64,000 nt of DNA from Halomarina litorea (GTDB taxonomy: Archaea; Halobacteriota; Halobacteria; Halobacteriales; Haloarculaceae), in NCBI RefSeq assembly GCF_024227715.1, contig NZ_CP100448.1:1881655-1945654 (forward strand). Reading direction: 5' to 3'. Each line of letters begins with the position of its first letter. Position 1 is the stretch's first letter. The notes under the pieces were generated by a model that saw only the letters and a list, made by a program, of their open reading frames with translations, had not been told where the DNA came from and ran no database searches. Shown in pieces: positions 26,505 through 35,031 of this stretch. A program made the translations under genes and the position numbers.

Positions 26505-27361
26505 GAGACCCTGAGGAGGCAACAGACGGCCCGACAGATCCTCGCGTCCACCCGGAACAAAGCCCAGGTTTCGGTGAGGAACCTGAGGGGTTGGAAGATA
26601 TCGAGGTAAGCCGGGACGTGACGCTGGGCGAGGCGACGCCACGGGAACTCCAGGCGACGGATCTGGGGCCGGTCGCCGACCACTCTACTGTGGACCTGAT
26701 CGAAGACCTGACATCGGACGATATCGTCGAACGGCGGCGAGCGGCGCTCGCGCTGGGTGAGAAGCGACCGACAGAGGGTGTCTTAGACGCACTCATCGAG
26801 ATCGGCCTGGCGGATGACGACAGTGACGTCCGGCAGTTTGCCGTCGAATCACTCGGCAACGTAGGCGGTGATGGGGCTACCGAGAACACGAGGGAGCGCT
26901 CGGGTGAAGCTGCCCAACGAGCCCTCACCGACGATGACCCCTGGGTCCGTGCAGAAGCAACAGTAGCGCTGGATCGAATCGACCGGACCGCTTACGAGCA
27001 ACACCTCGAAGCGTTACTCGAGGATGACCATCACGCTGTCCGACGGAACGCGGCCATCTCTCTGTTCAAGATTCACGGTGCTGCCCTGCTGGAGACATTG
27101 CTCGACCTCTCATACGACGACAGTGAGAGAGTACGGGAGTGGGCCGCCCACCTGCTAGCCGGCGTCGACGATGAGCGTGCAGAGGGGCGACTGGAAGAGA
27201 TCGCTGCCACAGAGGACGAACCGAAGGTCGTCCGGAGCACTGCGGCGCGGTCGCTAAATATCGATGTCGGCAAGTTCCGGCGACAGTTCACCGGCGGCTT
27301 GGAGAACGACAGCGCAGACCTACCTGGCGAAAGCCGACTCAACCGACAACCGGATCTCTAA
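26501..27361 (+). CDS. HEAT-repeat protein of the nar operon
   Basis: A 286-residue acidic soluble protein with about five HEAT/PBS-lyase-like repeats from residue 70 to 250, each about 30 residues with the pattern ALxxLGD...VRxxAAxAL (for example RRAALALGEKRP, QFAVESLGNVG, VRRNAAISLFKI, VREWAAHLLAG). Such proteins are scaffolds or act in cofactor maturation. The start overlaps the membrane gene by four bases. Its link with nitrate reductase assembly is inferred from the tight operon. Confidence 0.7.
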   Translation: MRDPEEATDGPTDPRVHPEQSPGFGEEPEGLEDIEVSRDVTLGEATPRELQATDLGPVADHSTVDLIEDLTSDDIVERRRAALALGEKRPTEGVLDALIEIGLADDDSDVRQFAVESLGNVGGDGATENTRERSGEAAQRALTDDDPWVRAEATVALDRIDRTAYEQHLEALLEDDHHAVRRNAAISLFKIHGAALLETLLDLSYDDSERVREWAAHLLAGVDDERAEGRLEEIAATEDEPKVVRSTAARSLNIDVGKFRRQFTGGLENDSADLPGESRLNRQPDL

Positions 27362-27362
27362 C

Positions 27363-28664
27363 ATGGTAGAGGACACTCAGCGCGCCGACGAAACGGACGG
27401 ACAGGACAGCGAAGATACCGTGTCGGTTGATATGGACGAAGTCGAGGCCGCGTTGCGGCAGGTCCGTGATCCAGAGGCTGACGTAACCGTCTTCGAAGCC
27501 GGTCTGATCGAGGATATTCGGGCGCACGACGGCCATCTCGTCGTCGAGACCGACTTGAGTGACTTCCCGCCCCAAGAGGCACAGTCGGTGACGACGACGC
27601 TGATGCAAGCGGTCTCGGACGTGCCCGGAGTCAGACGCGCCCACGTTGAGCACGTCCAGTCGCGGCCGGAAATGGAGGGACGAGCGATCGGCCTCGGTGC
27701 CGCGGATCGGGTGATCGCCGTCGCCAGCGCGAAAGGCGGCGTCGGCAAGACGACCGTCGCGACATCGTTAGCCTGTGCCCTCGCTGCGGACGGCCAAGAT
27801 GTCGGCCTGTTCGACGCGGACATTCACGGCCCAAACGTCCCGGAGTTGCTGTCGGTCAGCGGGCCGGTCCACTCCGACGAGGACGGCAATCCGATCCCGG
27901 TCGATGCCGACGGCCTCGAGGTGATGAGCGTCGGGCTGCTGTCTTCGAGCGCCCCGTTGGCCTGGCGTGGGGCGATGGCTCACGACGCCCTCTCGGAACT
28001 GTACGAGGAGACGGCCTGGTCGAACCCGGACACCGTTGTATTGGACCTGCCGCCGGGGACCGGTGACGTCGCCCTCACGACGCTACAGGATGTCCCCGTC
28101 GACGGTGTCGTCTTCGTCACGACGCCGTTCCACGCTGCTGTATCCGATACGCATCGCTCTCTCCAACTGTTCGAGGAGAACGACGTCCCGGTGCTCGGCG
28201 TCGTCGCGAATATGGGCGAGTTCGTCTGCGAGGAATGTGGTCATCCTCACGAGCTGTTCGAGGGTTCGGATCCGATAGCGGCTCTGAAAGTGCCGGTTCT
28301 CGCTGAGATTCCGTTCACCTCGTCGATGCAGGAGACGCCGCGGCCGACACCCGATGGAGTGACCGAGTACGCGCGGGAACTAGGAGCCGCAGTACAGAAC
28401 CGGATCGACGAAATCTGGACGGTCGACGTGCCGGACGGAGCCGTCGACCTCAGAGGCGTTCCTCCCGAAGATCGCCACGAGCGGGTCAGACATGGCTTCG
28501 AAGAGGTCGGTTCCGGGGACACGTTCTATCTCGTGAGCGACCGAGACCCGACGTCTGTACGGGGGTTTCTTCTCGATCTCGTCGATGACCACGATTCACT
28601 CGGTCGCTTCGAAGTCAAACGCCAAAACCCGGAAACGTGGCTTCTCCGAACCGTGCATCCGTGA
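27363..28664 (+). CDS. Mrp/NBP35-type Fe-S carrier ATPase, MIP18-Mrp-DUF2249 fusion
   Basis: A 433-residue protein from the ATG at 27363, which lies two bases after the previous stop. Residues 20-95 are a MIP18/DUF59-like domain (VRDPEADVTVFEAGLIEDI). The P-loop SAKGGVGKTT is at about 122-131, with Walker B FDADIHGPNVPE and the later LDLPPGTGDV. A CEECG Cys pair near 288 serves for Fe-S transfer. The C-terminal 80 residues look like DUF2249 (DLRGVPPEDRHERVRHGFEE). Such proteins carry Fe-S clusters to target enzymes. In this operon the natural clients are the clusters of NarG, NarH and the Rieske protein. The C-terminal fusion is unusual. Confidence 0.85.
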   Translation: MVEDTQRADETDGQDSEDTVSVDMDEVEAALRQVRDPEADVTVFEAGLIEDIRAHDGHLVVETDLSDFPPQEAQSVTTTLMQAVSDVPGVRRAHVEHVQSRPEMEGRAIGLGAADRVIAVASAKGGVGKTTVATSLACALAADGQDVGLFDADIHGPNVPELLSVSGPVHSDEDGNPIPVDADGLEVMSVGLLSSSAPLAWRGAMAHDALSELYEETAWSNPDTVVLDLPPGTGDVALTTLQDVPVDGVVFVTTPFHAAVSDTHRSLQLFEENDVPVLGVVANMGEFVCEECGHPHELFEGSDPIAALKVPVLAEIPFTSSMQETPRPTPDGVTEYARELGAAVQNRIDEIWTVDVPDGAVDLRGVPPEDRHERVRHGFEEVGSGDTFYLVSDRDPTSVRGFLLDLVDDHDSLGRFEVKRQNPETWLLRTVHP

Positions 28665-28676
28665 GTTCGCGGATCG

Positions 28677-28910
28677 TCAGTCGTCGTAGTCGATGTCCAC
28701 GACAACCCGACGATGGTTCTCGTCGTCGCCCTCGTAACAGTAGAGTACGTCCGACGCCTCGTCTCTCGTCGCACGATGAGTGCCGTCACAGAAGGGATAC
28801 TCCTCCGAAAGGCCACACTGACAGACGGCGATATCGCCTTTCTCAGCATCAACGTCGCTGGCGTCAAGTTTTCGTGGACCGGTTGCTTCGTGTCGTACGA
28901 GTCGAGCCAT
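28677..28910 (-). CDS. CDGSH iron-sulfur domain protein
   Basis: A 77-residue protein with the CDGSH-type [2Fe-2S] motif: CQCGLSEEYPFCDGTH, which is C-x-C then CDGTH (two Cys, one Cys and one His ligand). The sequence is complete for the family. It converges on the Mrp gene with 12 bp between the two stops. CDGSH proteins act in Fe-S or redox handling. It is not part of the nar transcript, but its function fits the neighbourhood. Confidence 0.85.
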   Translation of the reverse strand: MARLVRHEATGPRKLDASDVDAEKGDIAVCQCGLSEEYPFCDGTHRATRDEASDVLYCYEGDDENHRRVVVDIDYDD

Positions 28911-29072
28911 ATCCGTCGCAGACCAACGGGCACCACAAAACCCTGGTCGTACATCATGTGAATCCGTGACGGTTTTCTGTCCCGTCGCGTCTCTCTGTTG
29001 TCATCAAGACGGTGCTAGTAGGCAAACCATGGCTGAGACGAACAGTCCCCGATATTCGGAGTTGCAGACGAC

Positions 29073-29699
29073 ATGACGGCAGGGTCACGTGCGGGCATTG
29101 TGCTCGCTGGCGGCTACTCCACTCGATTCGGCGAACACGACAAAGCATTAGCTCGATTGGATGACAAGCCACTTCTCATGCACGTGATCGAGGGATTGGC
29201 CCCCGCAGTAGATGGTGTGGTTGTGAATTGCCGGTGGGAGCAACTCTCTTCGTTCCGCCCGGTGTTACGAACCACATCGGTTGATGTCGACATCGCTTTC
29301 GCACCGGATCCGGTCCCTGACAAAGGGCCAGTGGCCGGCATTGCAGCTGGACTCCGGGCGGTTTCGACACCATACGTCGCCGTCGTCGCCGCCGACATGC
29401 CGTTTGTCGACGCCGAGTTTTTCGATGACTTGTTCGATTTGGCGGCCGGGCGCGACGGGAGCGTCCCGCACATCGATGGTCACGTCCAGCCGATGCACGC
29501 AGTATACCGGACGGCGGCAGCCCGCTCCGCGGCCGGTGACGTAGTCGAATGCGGCGACGGGAGCCTTCATGGCGTTATTAATCGCCTTGACACGACGATT
29601 CTGTCCACATCAGAAGTGCTATCCCGGACATCACGTCGGACCTTTACCGACGTGAACTCGGTTGATGATTTCCGAGAAGTGGAGCGAAAATTTCAGTAA
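29073..29699 (+). CDS. mobA: Molybdenum cofactor guanylyltransferase MobA
   Basis: A 208-residue nucleotidyltransferase that attaches GMP to molybdopterin to form the bis-MGD cofactor of nitrate reductase. The start of the fold is LAGGYSTRFGEHDKALA, a version of the GGxSxRMGxDK motif, followed by GPVAGIAAGL and AADMPFVD, which are the usual G3 and metal-binding motifs. It lies about 400 bp after the Mrp gene in the same orientation. The neighbouring molybdoenzyme supports the call. Confidence 0.88.
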   Translation: MTAGSRAGIVLAGGYSTRFGEHDKALARLDDKPLLMHVIEGLAPAVDGVVVNCRWEQLSSFRPVLRTTSVDVDIAFAPDPVPDKGPVAGIAAGLRAVSTPYVAVVAADMPFVDAEFFDDLFDLAAGRDGSVPHIDGHVQPMHAVYRTAAARSAAGDVVECGDGSLHGVINRLDTTILSTSEVLSRTSRRTFTDVNSVDDFREVERKFQ

Positions 29700-29963
29700 C
29701 TAATTCCTGAATATCCCTAGATGGCGAATCCGGAGCAGGTACGCCGACGACGATCTCCCGACGAGTAATCGGTCAGTCGACGCTCTTCGCGGATACTGAC
29801 GCCGACCAACAGACGCTCACAGGTGACGAGTCAGCGATGCAGTGCCTATTCGGAGAGTAACCAACACGCAGTCCCAGTTTCTACTGCTGTTGGTTAATGC
29901 TAGCGAGGTCTATCTTGCCCCGGAGAGCCCTGCGGGGCGACGGAGTCCCGCAGGAGACTCCTC
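29700..29963. other. Intergenic stretch before the first TnpB element
   Basis: About 260 bases. In one frame, a segment around 29740-29860 reads GTPTTISRRVIGQSTLF then TGDESAMQCLFGE and ends at a TAA, with protein-like composition but no start. It may be a remnant of a gene cut by the TnpB element that follows. The hairpin of the element is at 29929-29954. Nothing else is seen. Confidence 0.3.
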
Positions 29964-31275
29964 ATGGCCATCCACGACAGCGCAGACTCAGTTAACAACA
30001 GTCCGACTGAGACACACTCTGACGCCCGGCAAGCGGCGTACGTGGCGTTCCTCCATCGGGTTCCGTTTGCGATCGATGCGCTGACTCTCGGCTTCCTCCC
30101 TGGATTTCGCGAGGACTGCACGTATCAGCAGTCGCAGTTCGATACCCTCGAGTGCCCGGTCGGAATGCTCGATAACGATTTTCGGAATCCTGACCTCGAC
30201 AGGAATGGTCTGCATCGCGGGGCGCAGTTCGGCGAGTTCTGGACGGCCGACGGTTGGGACGACAGTGGTCGCGACGCCGACCACGTCACGGTCCGGAAGA
30301 CGGTCCGACATGTGTCATTCCGCATCAGCGCGAAACCGTACAAGCACGTCACGGGCGTCCTCGAAGGGAGTGACGGTCATCTCGATATTCTTACGACTGC
30401 ACTCGAAAGCGACCAGTGGAAAATTGGGACGGCGGAAGCCCTGTTCCACAACGACAACCCCGAGTTGCACGTCACCGTCACTAACACTGAGCAGACCGTT
30501 CGAAACAAGCAGGACTCGCAGACGGTCGTCGGCGTGGACGTGAACGAGGACAACGTGGCGTTGACCGCACTCTCCGAGAACGGTGTCGAAGATACGTTGG
30601 TCATCGACCTCCCCGAAATCAAGTTCGAGCGCCACCGCTACTTCACGATGCGTAAGCGCGTCCAAAACGCGGGAAAGGACAGCCTCCACGACACGCTGGA
30701 CGGACGTGAGGAACGGTTCGTCCGCGACCGACTCCACAAGGTAAGTCGTCACATCGTGGAGTGGAGCCAGCAGTTTGAGAAGCCGTGCATCGTCTTTGAA
30801 GACCTCAAAGAGATGCGCGATAGTATCGACTACGGCACGCGGATGAACCGACGCTTGCACCACCTCCCGTTCCGCGCCCTCCAGTTCTATACGTCGTACA
30901 AAGCGTCGTTCGAGGGCATCCCAACTGGCTGGATTAACCCAGAGTACACCAGCCAGCAGTGCCCGCTATGTGGGCACACGGAACGAGCGAACCGTAACAA
31001 GAAGCGGTTCAAGTGCAAAGATTGTGCGCACCAAGACCACAGCGACCGAGGTGCAAGCATCAACATCGCCGTGAAAGGCACCAAGGATCATCAAGATTGG
31101 AATGTGCCCGCTCTCAACAATCTTCCCCAAGTTCGGAAGGTGCGACGGCGGGCATCGGGGGCCGTGGACGCCCCGACCGTGACCCACCCGACCGTTCAAG
31201 GCTCCCCTGCCGATGGTCAGATGGGAGTGTCCGACTAACCCACGGGAAGCCTCGAGACGTGACTCCGAGGCCGTT
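29929..31275 (+). mobile_element. IS1341-type (TnpB-only) element
   Basis: IS200/IS605-group element with an accessory nuclease gene but no tnpA. Left side: hairpin CCTGCGGG (29929-29936) with CCCGCAGG (29947-29954), ten bases before the tnpB start. Right side: after the stop at 31238 there is GCCTCG...CGAGGC-like pairing (about 31248-31266) followed by GTTCAC. The outer limits are approximate because these elements make no target duplication. The 3' region beyond the tnpB stop is where the omega RNA guide scaffold would lie. The element separates an upstream fragment from a SWIM-type remnant. Confidence 0.55.
29964..31238 (+). CDS. tnpB: TnpB-type RNA-guided endonuclease (IS1341 family)
   Basis: A 424-residue TnpB/OrfB. 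The RuvC core is visible: VGVDVNEDNVAL with the first Asp, IVFEDLKEMRDS with Glu, and DHSDRGASINIAVKG with the final Asp. The zinc ribbon CPLCGHTE...FKCKDC lies between. The central segment VSFRISAKPYKHV is family-typical. The first 100 residues are unlike the usual N-terminal wedge region, so the start may be wrong or the N-terminus diverged. TnpB nucleases cut DNA guided by an RNA from the element's right end. No tnpA partner is present. Confidence 0.85.
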   Translation: MAIHDSADSVNNSPTETHSDARQAAYVAFLHRVPFAIDALTLGFLPGFREDCTYQQSQFDTLECPVGMLDNDFRNPDLDRNGLHRGAQFGEFWTADGWDDSGRDADHVTVRKTVRHVSFRISAKPYKHVTGVLEGSDGHLDILTTALESDQWKIGTAEALFHNDNPELHVTVTNTEQTVRNKQDSQTVVGVDVNEDNVALTALSENGVEDTLVIDLPEIKFERHRYFTMRKRVQNAGKDSLHDTLDGREERFVRDRLHKVSRHIVEWSQQFEKPCIVFEDLKEMRDSIDYGTRMNRRLHHLPFRALQFYTSYKASFEGIPTGWINPEYTSQQCPLCGHTERANRNKKRFKCKDCAHQDHSDRGASINIAVKGTKDHQDWNVPALNNLPQVRKVRRRASGAVDAPTVTHPTVQGSPADGQMGVSD

Positions 31276-31455
31276 CACGATGTCGATGTCGCTGCTGAGA
31301 CGTGTACATGTCTCGACTGGCAGCGACGCGAACCGGAAGGGGGCAGTAAGCATATGCGCCGCGTCGATATCGAAATCGATGCAGGGCACGTTCCCCGACC
31401 AGACGGACGTCTCCCTCACACAGAATCGGAACAGCAGCCAGATTCGATACTGTAA
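31271..31455 (+). pseudogene. SWIM zinc-finger protein C-terminal remnant
   Basis: Directly after the TnpB element one frame reads DVDVAAETCTCLDWQRREPE, then GGSKHMRRVDIEIDAGHVP and RPDGRLP. This matches the haloarchaeal SWIM zinc finger (CxCx...GCKHLRR), except that the third Cys is Ser, so metal binding would fail. No start codon of its own is plausible, and the N-terminal part is absent. It appears to be the 3' end of a gene broken by or near the element. Confidence 0.55.
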
Positions 31456-31531
31456 GCTGTCAGCAGCCAGCTGTGCTTAATCTTATTCTTATTTTTATTA
31501 ATATTAAGGCTGGGACGACGCCTCGGGGGAG

Positions 31532-31881
31532 CTAGCTAACGGAACTCTCGTCCACGGTGAGTTCTGCAGTCATAAGTACCGACTCGAGGCGCGCGATTTC
31601 ATCGGCACACTCCAACTCGCCGGTCCATCGATCGGGGAGTGCGTCTGCCCCGGACCGAGCCCCTGTGACAGCTCCTGTAACTGCACCGACGGTGTCGGTG
31701 TCAGGTCCCATGTTTACAGCAGAGACGATGGCATCCTCCGCCGAGTCCGTAGTAAGTCCGTGATACAGCGATGTTTGCAGCGTATCGACCACGTAGCCGC
31801 TTGCACGGAGGGTGTCAGGATTGGTTTCGTCCGGAACCGATCGTAACGCTGTGAGGAGTTTCTCGTTTATCCGGCGATGGA
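31532..31881 (-). pseudogene. ADP-ribosylglycohydrolase C-terminal fragment
   Basis: The reverse strand reads NEKLLTALRSVPDETNPD, then YVVDTLQTSLYHGL, then AVNMGPDTDTVGAVTGAVTG. The GxDTDTxGAxTGA motif with its two Asp is diagnostic of ADP-ribosylglycohydrolases. Only the last 115 residues are present. The frame begins inside the 3' end of the VIT-family gene with no start, so the N-terminal two thirds were deleted. It cannot be active by itself. Confidence 0.7.
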
Positions 31882-32997
31882 AACGCCGATGAGCGTCCCA
31901 ACGCCGTAGGTAAGACCAGCGGCGGCGAGCCCGATCACGACCTGTCTAGTGCCAGAATAGAGCACGCTGCGGCCTGTCAACACGGTGATTGCAGCACCAA
32001 CCACAAAGAGTGCAACTGCACTCAGCAGGAGACTCGCCCCGACAGCAGTGATTCCGGTGAATGCGAAGAACGGGATGACGGGGACGATCGCTCCCAGTGC
32101 GAAGAGGATGAACGACGCACCTGCAGCCTCCCAGGCAGACCCGCCCAACTCTTCGGGATCGATGCCTAACTCCTCACGAGCAAGTGTATCGAGCGCTGTG
32201 GCCTGGTCTGCAACCAGACGTTCTGCCAATTGCTCTGCTTGCTCTCTGGAGAGGCCTTTCGCTTCGTAGATAAGGGCCAGCTCTTCTTCCTCCTCTTCGG
32301 GAACTTCAGCGAGTTCGGCGGCCTCGATGTCGATCTGGCGCTGGTAGAGTTCCCGCGAACTCTGGACGGAGAGCCACTCGCCCATCGCCATCGACCCGGC
32401 ACCGGCGAGCAGCCCGGCTAATCCAGTGATGAGGATGGCTGTCGCGTTGAGAGCGGCCCCTGCGACACCCATCACGAGACTCAGGTTCGACACGAGGCCG
32501 TCGTTCGCACCGAGAACGGCCGCCCGGAGGGCGTTACCACTCGATGCTCGATGTCGCCCTTCGAGGCGGGCGAGGACGTTCCCTTCTGCGCCACGGCCGG
32601 GTGCCTCGGCGATTGCTGCAAGCAGGCGATCGTGGGATCGTTCGTCAGCCACCATCCCCGTTCCCTCGACTTCCGGTTGCGTGGCGTATCCTGCACCGCC
32701 AGTTGCTTCTCCGGCACGCATCGTCGGGGCGACGACGCCAGGACCGAACCGTCGGGCGAGCCACGCGAGAACACGAGCTCTCCAAGACGGCCGTGGAGTA
32801 GACATATCGGTGCCCGCCTCGCGAAGTTTCTCGGCCCAGAACTCCGCGTGTTCACGCTCGGTCGCCGCCAAGCGTCGATACACGTCGGCGAGCTGCGGTT
32901 GAGATTCCGCTTCGGCCATGGCCTCGTAGACGGTCGCACTGTCTATTTCGTCCTGTATATTTCGACGATACCGCGTAACATCGTCACGTGCGCTCAT
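31867..32997 (-). CDS. VIT1/CCC1-family transporter with N-terminal ferritin-like domain
   Basis: A 376-residue protein from the ATG at 32997. The N-terminal 90 residues are a rubrerythrin-like domain with carboxylate-rich helices (DEIDSATVYEAMAEAESQPQ, then EREHAEFWAEKL). The membrane part starts near 165 with RAAVLGANDGLVSNLSLVMG, the VIT signature, and has about five helices. A cytosolic segment rich in Glu (VPEEEEEELALI) lies between helices 2 and 3, as in VIT proteins. These exporters move Fe2+ or Mn2+. The ferritin-like fusion suggests iron sensing or oxidation coupled to transport. A longer start at 33030 falls in the IS remnant. Confidence 0.85.
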   Translation of the reverse strand: MSARDDVTRYRRNIQDEIDSATVYEAMAEAESQPQLADVYRRLAATEREHAEFWAEKLREAGTDMSTPRPSWRARVLAWLARRFGPGVVAPTMRAGEATGGAGYATQPEVEGTGMVADERSHDRLLAAIAEAPGRGAEGNVLARLEGRHRASSGNALRAAVLGANDGLVSNLSLVMGVAGAALNATAILITGLAGLLAGAGSMAMGEWLSVQSSRELYQRQIDIEAAELAEVPEEEEEELALIYEAKGLSREQAEQLAERLVADQATALDTLAREELGIDPEELGGSAWEAAGASFILFALGAIVPVIPFFAFTGITAVGASLLLSAVALFVVGAAITVLTGRSVLYSGTRQVVIGLAAAGLTYGVGTLIGVSIAG

Positions 32998-33026
32998 TGT
33001 CCAGATTTCGATGTGGAGAGTCTTAG

Positions 33027-33293
<267 letters not shown>

Positions 33294-33410
33294 CGCCCGT
33301 TCCTCGTTCCAGCTACCCGCCGTCTCGACGTCGACGACGCCCTGCTCACCCTTCGTGAGTGTCCCCGTCTTGTCGAACATCACCGTGTCGAGGTTCCGGG
33401 CGTCCTCCAT
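33294..33410 (-). pseudogene. Fragment of a P-type metal ATPase
   Basis: Thirty-nine codons read [20 protein letters not shown], which contains the phosphorylation-site motif DKTGTLT and the typical residues before it of heavy-metal (Cu or Zn) P1B ATPases. Both sides are cut: a TnpB remnant follows in frame and an SRPBCC fragment precedes it in another frame. It points to a former copper or zinc export gene here. Confidence 0.75.
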
Positions 33411-33414
33411 AGCG

Positions 33415-33510
33415 ATTCGACGCCGTCCAGTGGACGGGGTCGGTCACGTACACCCAAATCTCAGCAGGGGTGGCATCGATGACGATTTCGGCTTTGTCGG
33501 TTACATACAT
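33415..33510 (-). pseudogene. N-terminal fragment of an SRPBCC-family protein
   Basis: Starting at the ATG at 33510 the reverse strand reads MYVTDKAEIVIDATPAEIW and then [12 protein letters not shown]. This is the N-terminal strand-helix start of SRPBCC (polyketide cyclase/START-like) proteins. After 32 codons the frame is lost at the junction with the P-type ATPase fragment. Confidence 0.5.
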
Positions 33511-33532
33511 TGGATGGCCTCCAGTTCGTCTC

Positions 33533-33832
33533 CTATCGAGCGAAGAGGTTGTACAGCCACGCGAAGGGGTACACGAGGACGAAGCTGATGACGGCCGCCT
33601 CGATCATGCCAGCCACAGTCCCGACGACCGTCGGCTCGAAGAACATGTGCCACTGCTGCATCATCTCGACCGCGCCCTCGTAGACGCCGATGGCTCCGAA
33701 CACGCCGAGCAGGAGCATGACGATGGCAGACACGAGTGCCGCAGTGCCGGCGAGCGCCAGTGCGTCAAGATGCATCACGTCGGAGGTCGTTCCCATCTCG
33801 TACGGTTCTTGGTCGGTGATAGCAGTACTCAT
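33533..33832 (-). CDS. Small membrane protein, DUF5676-like
   Basis: A 99-residue protein from the ATG at 33832 with two long hydrophobic segments (about 25-48 and 65-93), the first followed by GAIGVYEGAVEMMQQWHMFF and the second ending in AWLYNLFAR. The pattern is like the DUF5676 family of small two-helix membrane proteins, often found in metal-resistance neighbourhoods. The family name is tentative. A longer ATG at 33859 would add nine residues with no hydrophobic content. Confidence 0.6.
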   Translation of the reverse strand: MSTAITDQEPYEMGTTSDVMHLDALALAGTAALVSAIVMLLLGVFGAIGVYEGAVEMMQQWHMFFEPTVVGTVAGMIEAAVISFVLVYPFAWLYNLFAR

Positions 33833-34187
33833 GTGTAGAGATACGTCCGACTGGTTCAATTGGTTTGCTGCTTAGAATCGAACGTACACGCCGCATCGGC
33901 GATGTCGATCAGGAATACCAGATGGATAGAAGATACGGCAGCGATCTCGAGACGGAATTTCGAGACGAGTACTCGTGTCGTGACCGGACTAGTCTACAGT
34001 AAAAGTACTACTCTCCGGAGAGGAGAGCAGTTACCGGCGTAGAATACGACGATTGGAGTTGCCGATACGTCGTAATGTCGGTATTGAGGCTCTCGGGCTT
34101 AGCATTCGTAAGGATCACAACTGGTACATCGGTGTTGTTCCATCTCTCAGGCATGAACGAGTCCACTGGCAGATCGAGGTGGGATGG
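33833..34187. promoter_or_regulatory. Divergent regulatory region with two 12-base palindromes
   Basis: A 355-base non-coding region between the small membrane protein and the membrane-tethered HTH gene. It contains two perfect palindromes, ACGAGTACTCGT at 33965-33976 and CTCTCCGGAGAG at 34011-34022, 46 bases apart and flanking AT-rich bases. Palindromes of this size upstream of a putative regulator could be operators. That is inference; no protein is known to bind them. Confidence 0.35.
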
Positions 34188-34781
34188 ATGAATCGACGGC
34201 GGGTCGATACAGTTGTCGGTGGCCTGGTCGCTGCCGTCCTCATCGTCGGCGGTGCGCTCAGTTGGCAAGCGTACCAGCAACAGCAGGCCTTCGAGCAAAT
34301 GGGATCGATGATGGGAACGTCGATGGGGGCGGTTCACGGAACGAACCCGCTCTGGTACGTCCTCGGGACCCTCCTCGTCTCGGCAGTCATCGGTGGAGGG
34401 TATCTCGCGGCTCGGGACGACCTCACCAGCACAGAGGTAAAGGACCGCTCACAGAATGAGATGGCGGTTCCGACCCACCCTGAGAGCGCCGATTCGCCGG
34501 AGGGGGCCACCCAACCAGATGGGGCCATCAATCCAGAATCTCAGCCACAGGCTCGCGTGTTAGACCTCCTTCCGGAAGACGAACGCCGTATCCTCGAACC
34601 AGTCCTATCCTCGCCCGGCATTACGCAGATCGAGTTGCGGGATCGCTCAGATTTCTCGAAGAGCAAGGTAAGTCAGACGGTCAGCGCCCTCGAGAAGCGC
34701 GGATTGTTGTATCGTGAACGGCAGGGGCGGACGTATCGAATCTATCCGAGTGACGACTTGCAGCAGAATCAAGCGCACTAG
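34188..34781 (+). CDS. Membrane-tethered winged-helix regulator with Met-rich outer loop
   Basis: A 197-residue protein from the ATG at 34188. After a basic start (MNRRRVD) it has helix 1 (about 8-26), an outer loop of about 30 residues with five Met and one His (QMGSMMGTSMGAVHG), helix 2 (about 57-76) and a cytoplasmic linker. The C-terminal winged-helix domain of MarR/IclR type spans about residues 120-190 (ITQIELRDRSDFSKSKVSQT, then LEKRGLLYRERQG). The layout suggests a one-component sensor that detects a metal such as Cu(I) outside and regulates DNA inside. The topology is predicted from charges. Confidence 0.72.
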   Translation: MNRRRVDTVVGGLVAAVLIVGGALSWQAYQQQQAFEQMGSMMGTSMGAVHGTNPLWYVLGTLLVSAVIGGGYLAARDDLTSTEVKDRSQNEMAVPTHPESADSPEGATQPDGAINPESQPQARVLDLLPEDERRILEPVLSSPGITQIELRDRSDFSKSKVSQTVSALEKRGLLYRERQGRTYRIYPSDDLQQNQAH

Positions 34782-34821
34782 CAATCGCTACCGCGAACTA
34801 GAACCGTTTGGTACCATCGTC

Positions 34822-35031
34822 ATGGGTGCTGAACTCGAGACGAGCTACGTCCGTGCGACCCCGTTTTCACCAGCCGTGTCTATAGTGCGTGCAAGTACTA
34901 TTTCGCCGGGGTCGCGGGGTGTCTGTCCCAGCCGAGGGGTCAGATTCATCGACGATCTCGTCACCACGATCACCGACTACTGGCACAGCAAAGATGCCGA
35001 CCGACTGAACGAGAGAGACCGAGAGCGTTAG
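34822..35031 (+). CDS. Hypothetical small protein, doubtful
   Basis: A possible 69-residue ORF whose last 28 residues (FIDDLVTTITDYWHSKDADR onward) look like a real acidic haloarchaeal C-terminus, while the N-terminal half has no protein character. It may be the 3' end of a lost gene. It overlaps the permease stop on the other strand by four bases. No family is known. Confidence 0.25.
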   Translation: MGAELETSYVRATPFSPAVSIVRASTISPGSRGVCPSRGVRFIDDLVTTITDYWHSKDADRLNERDRER

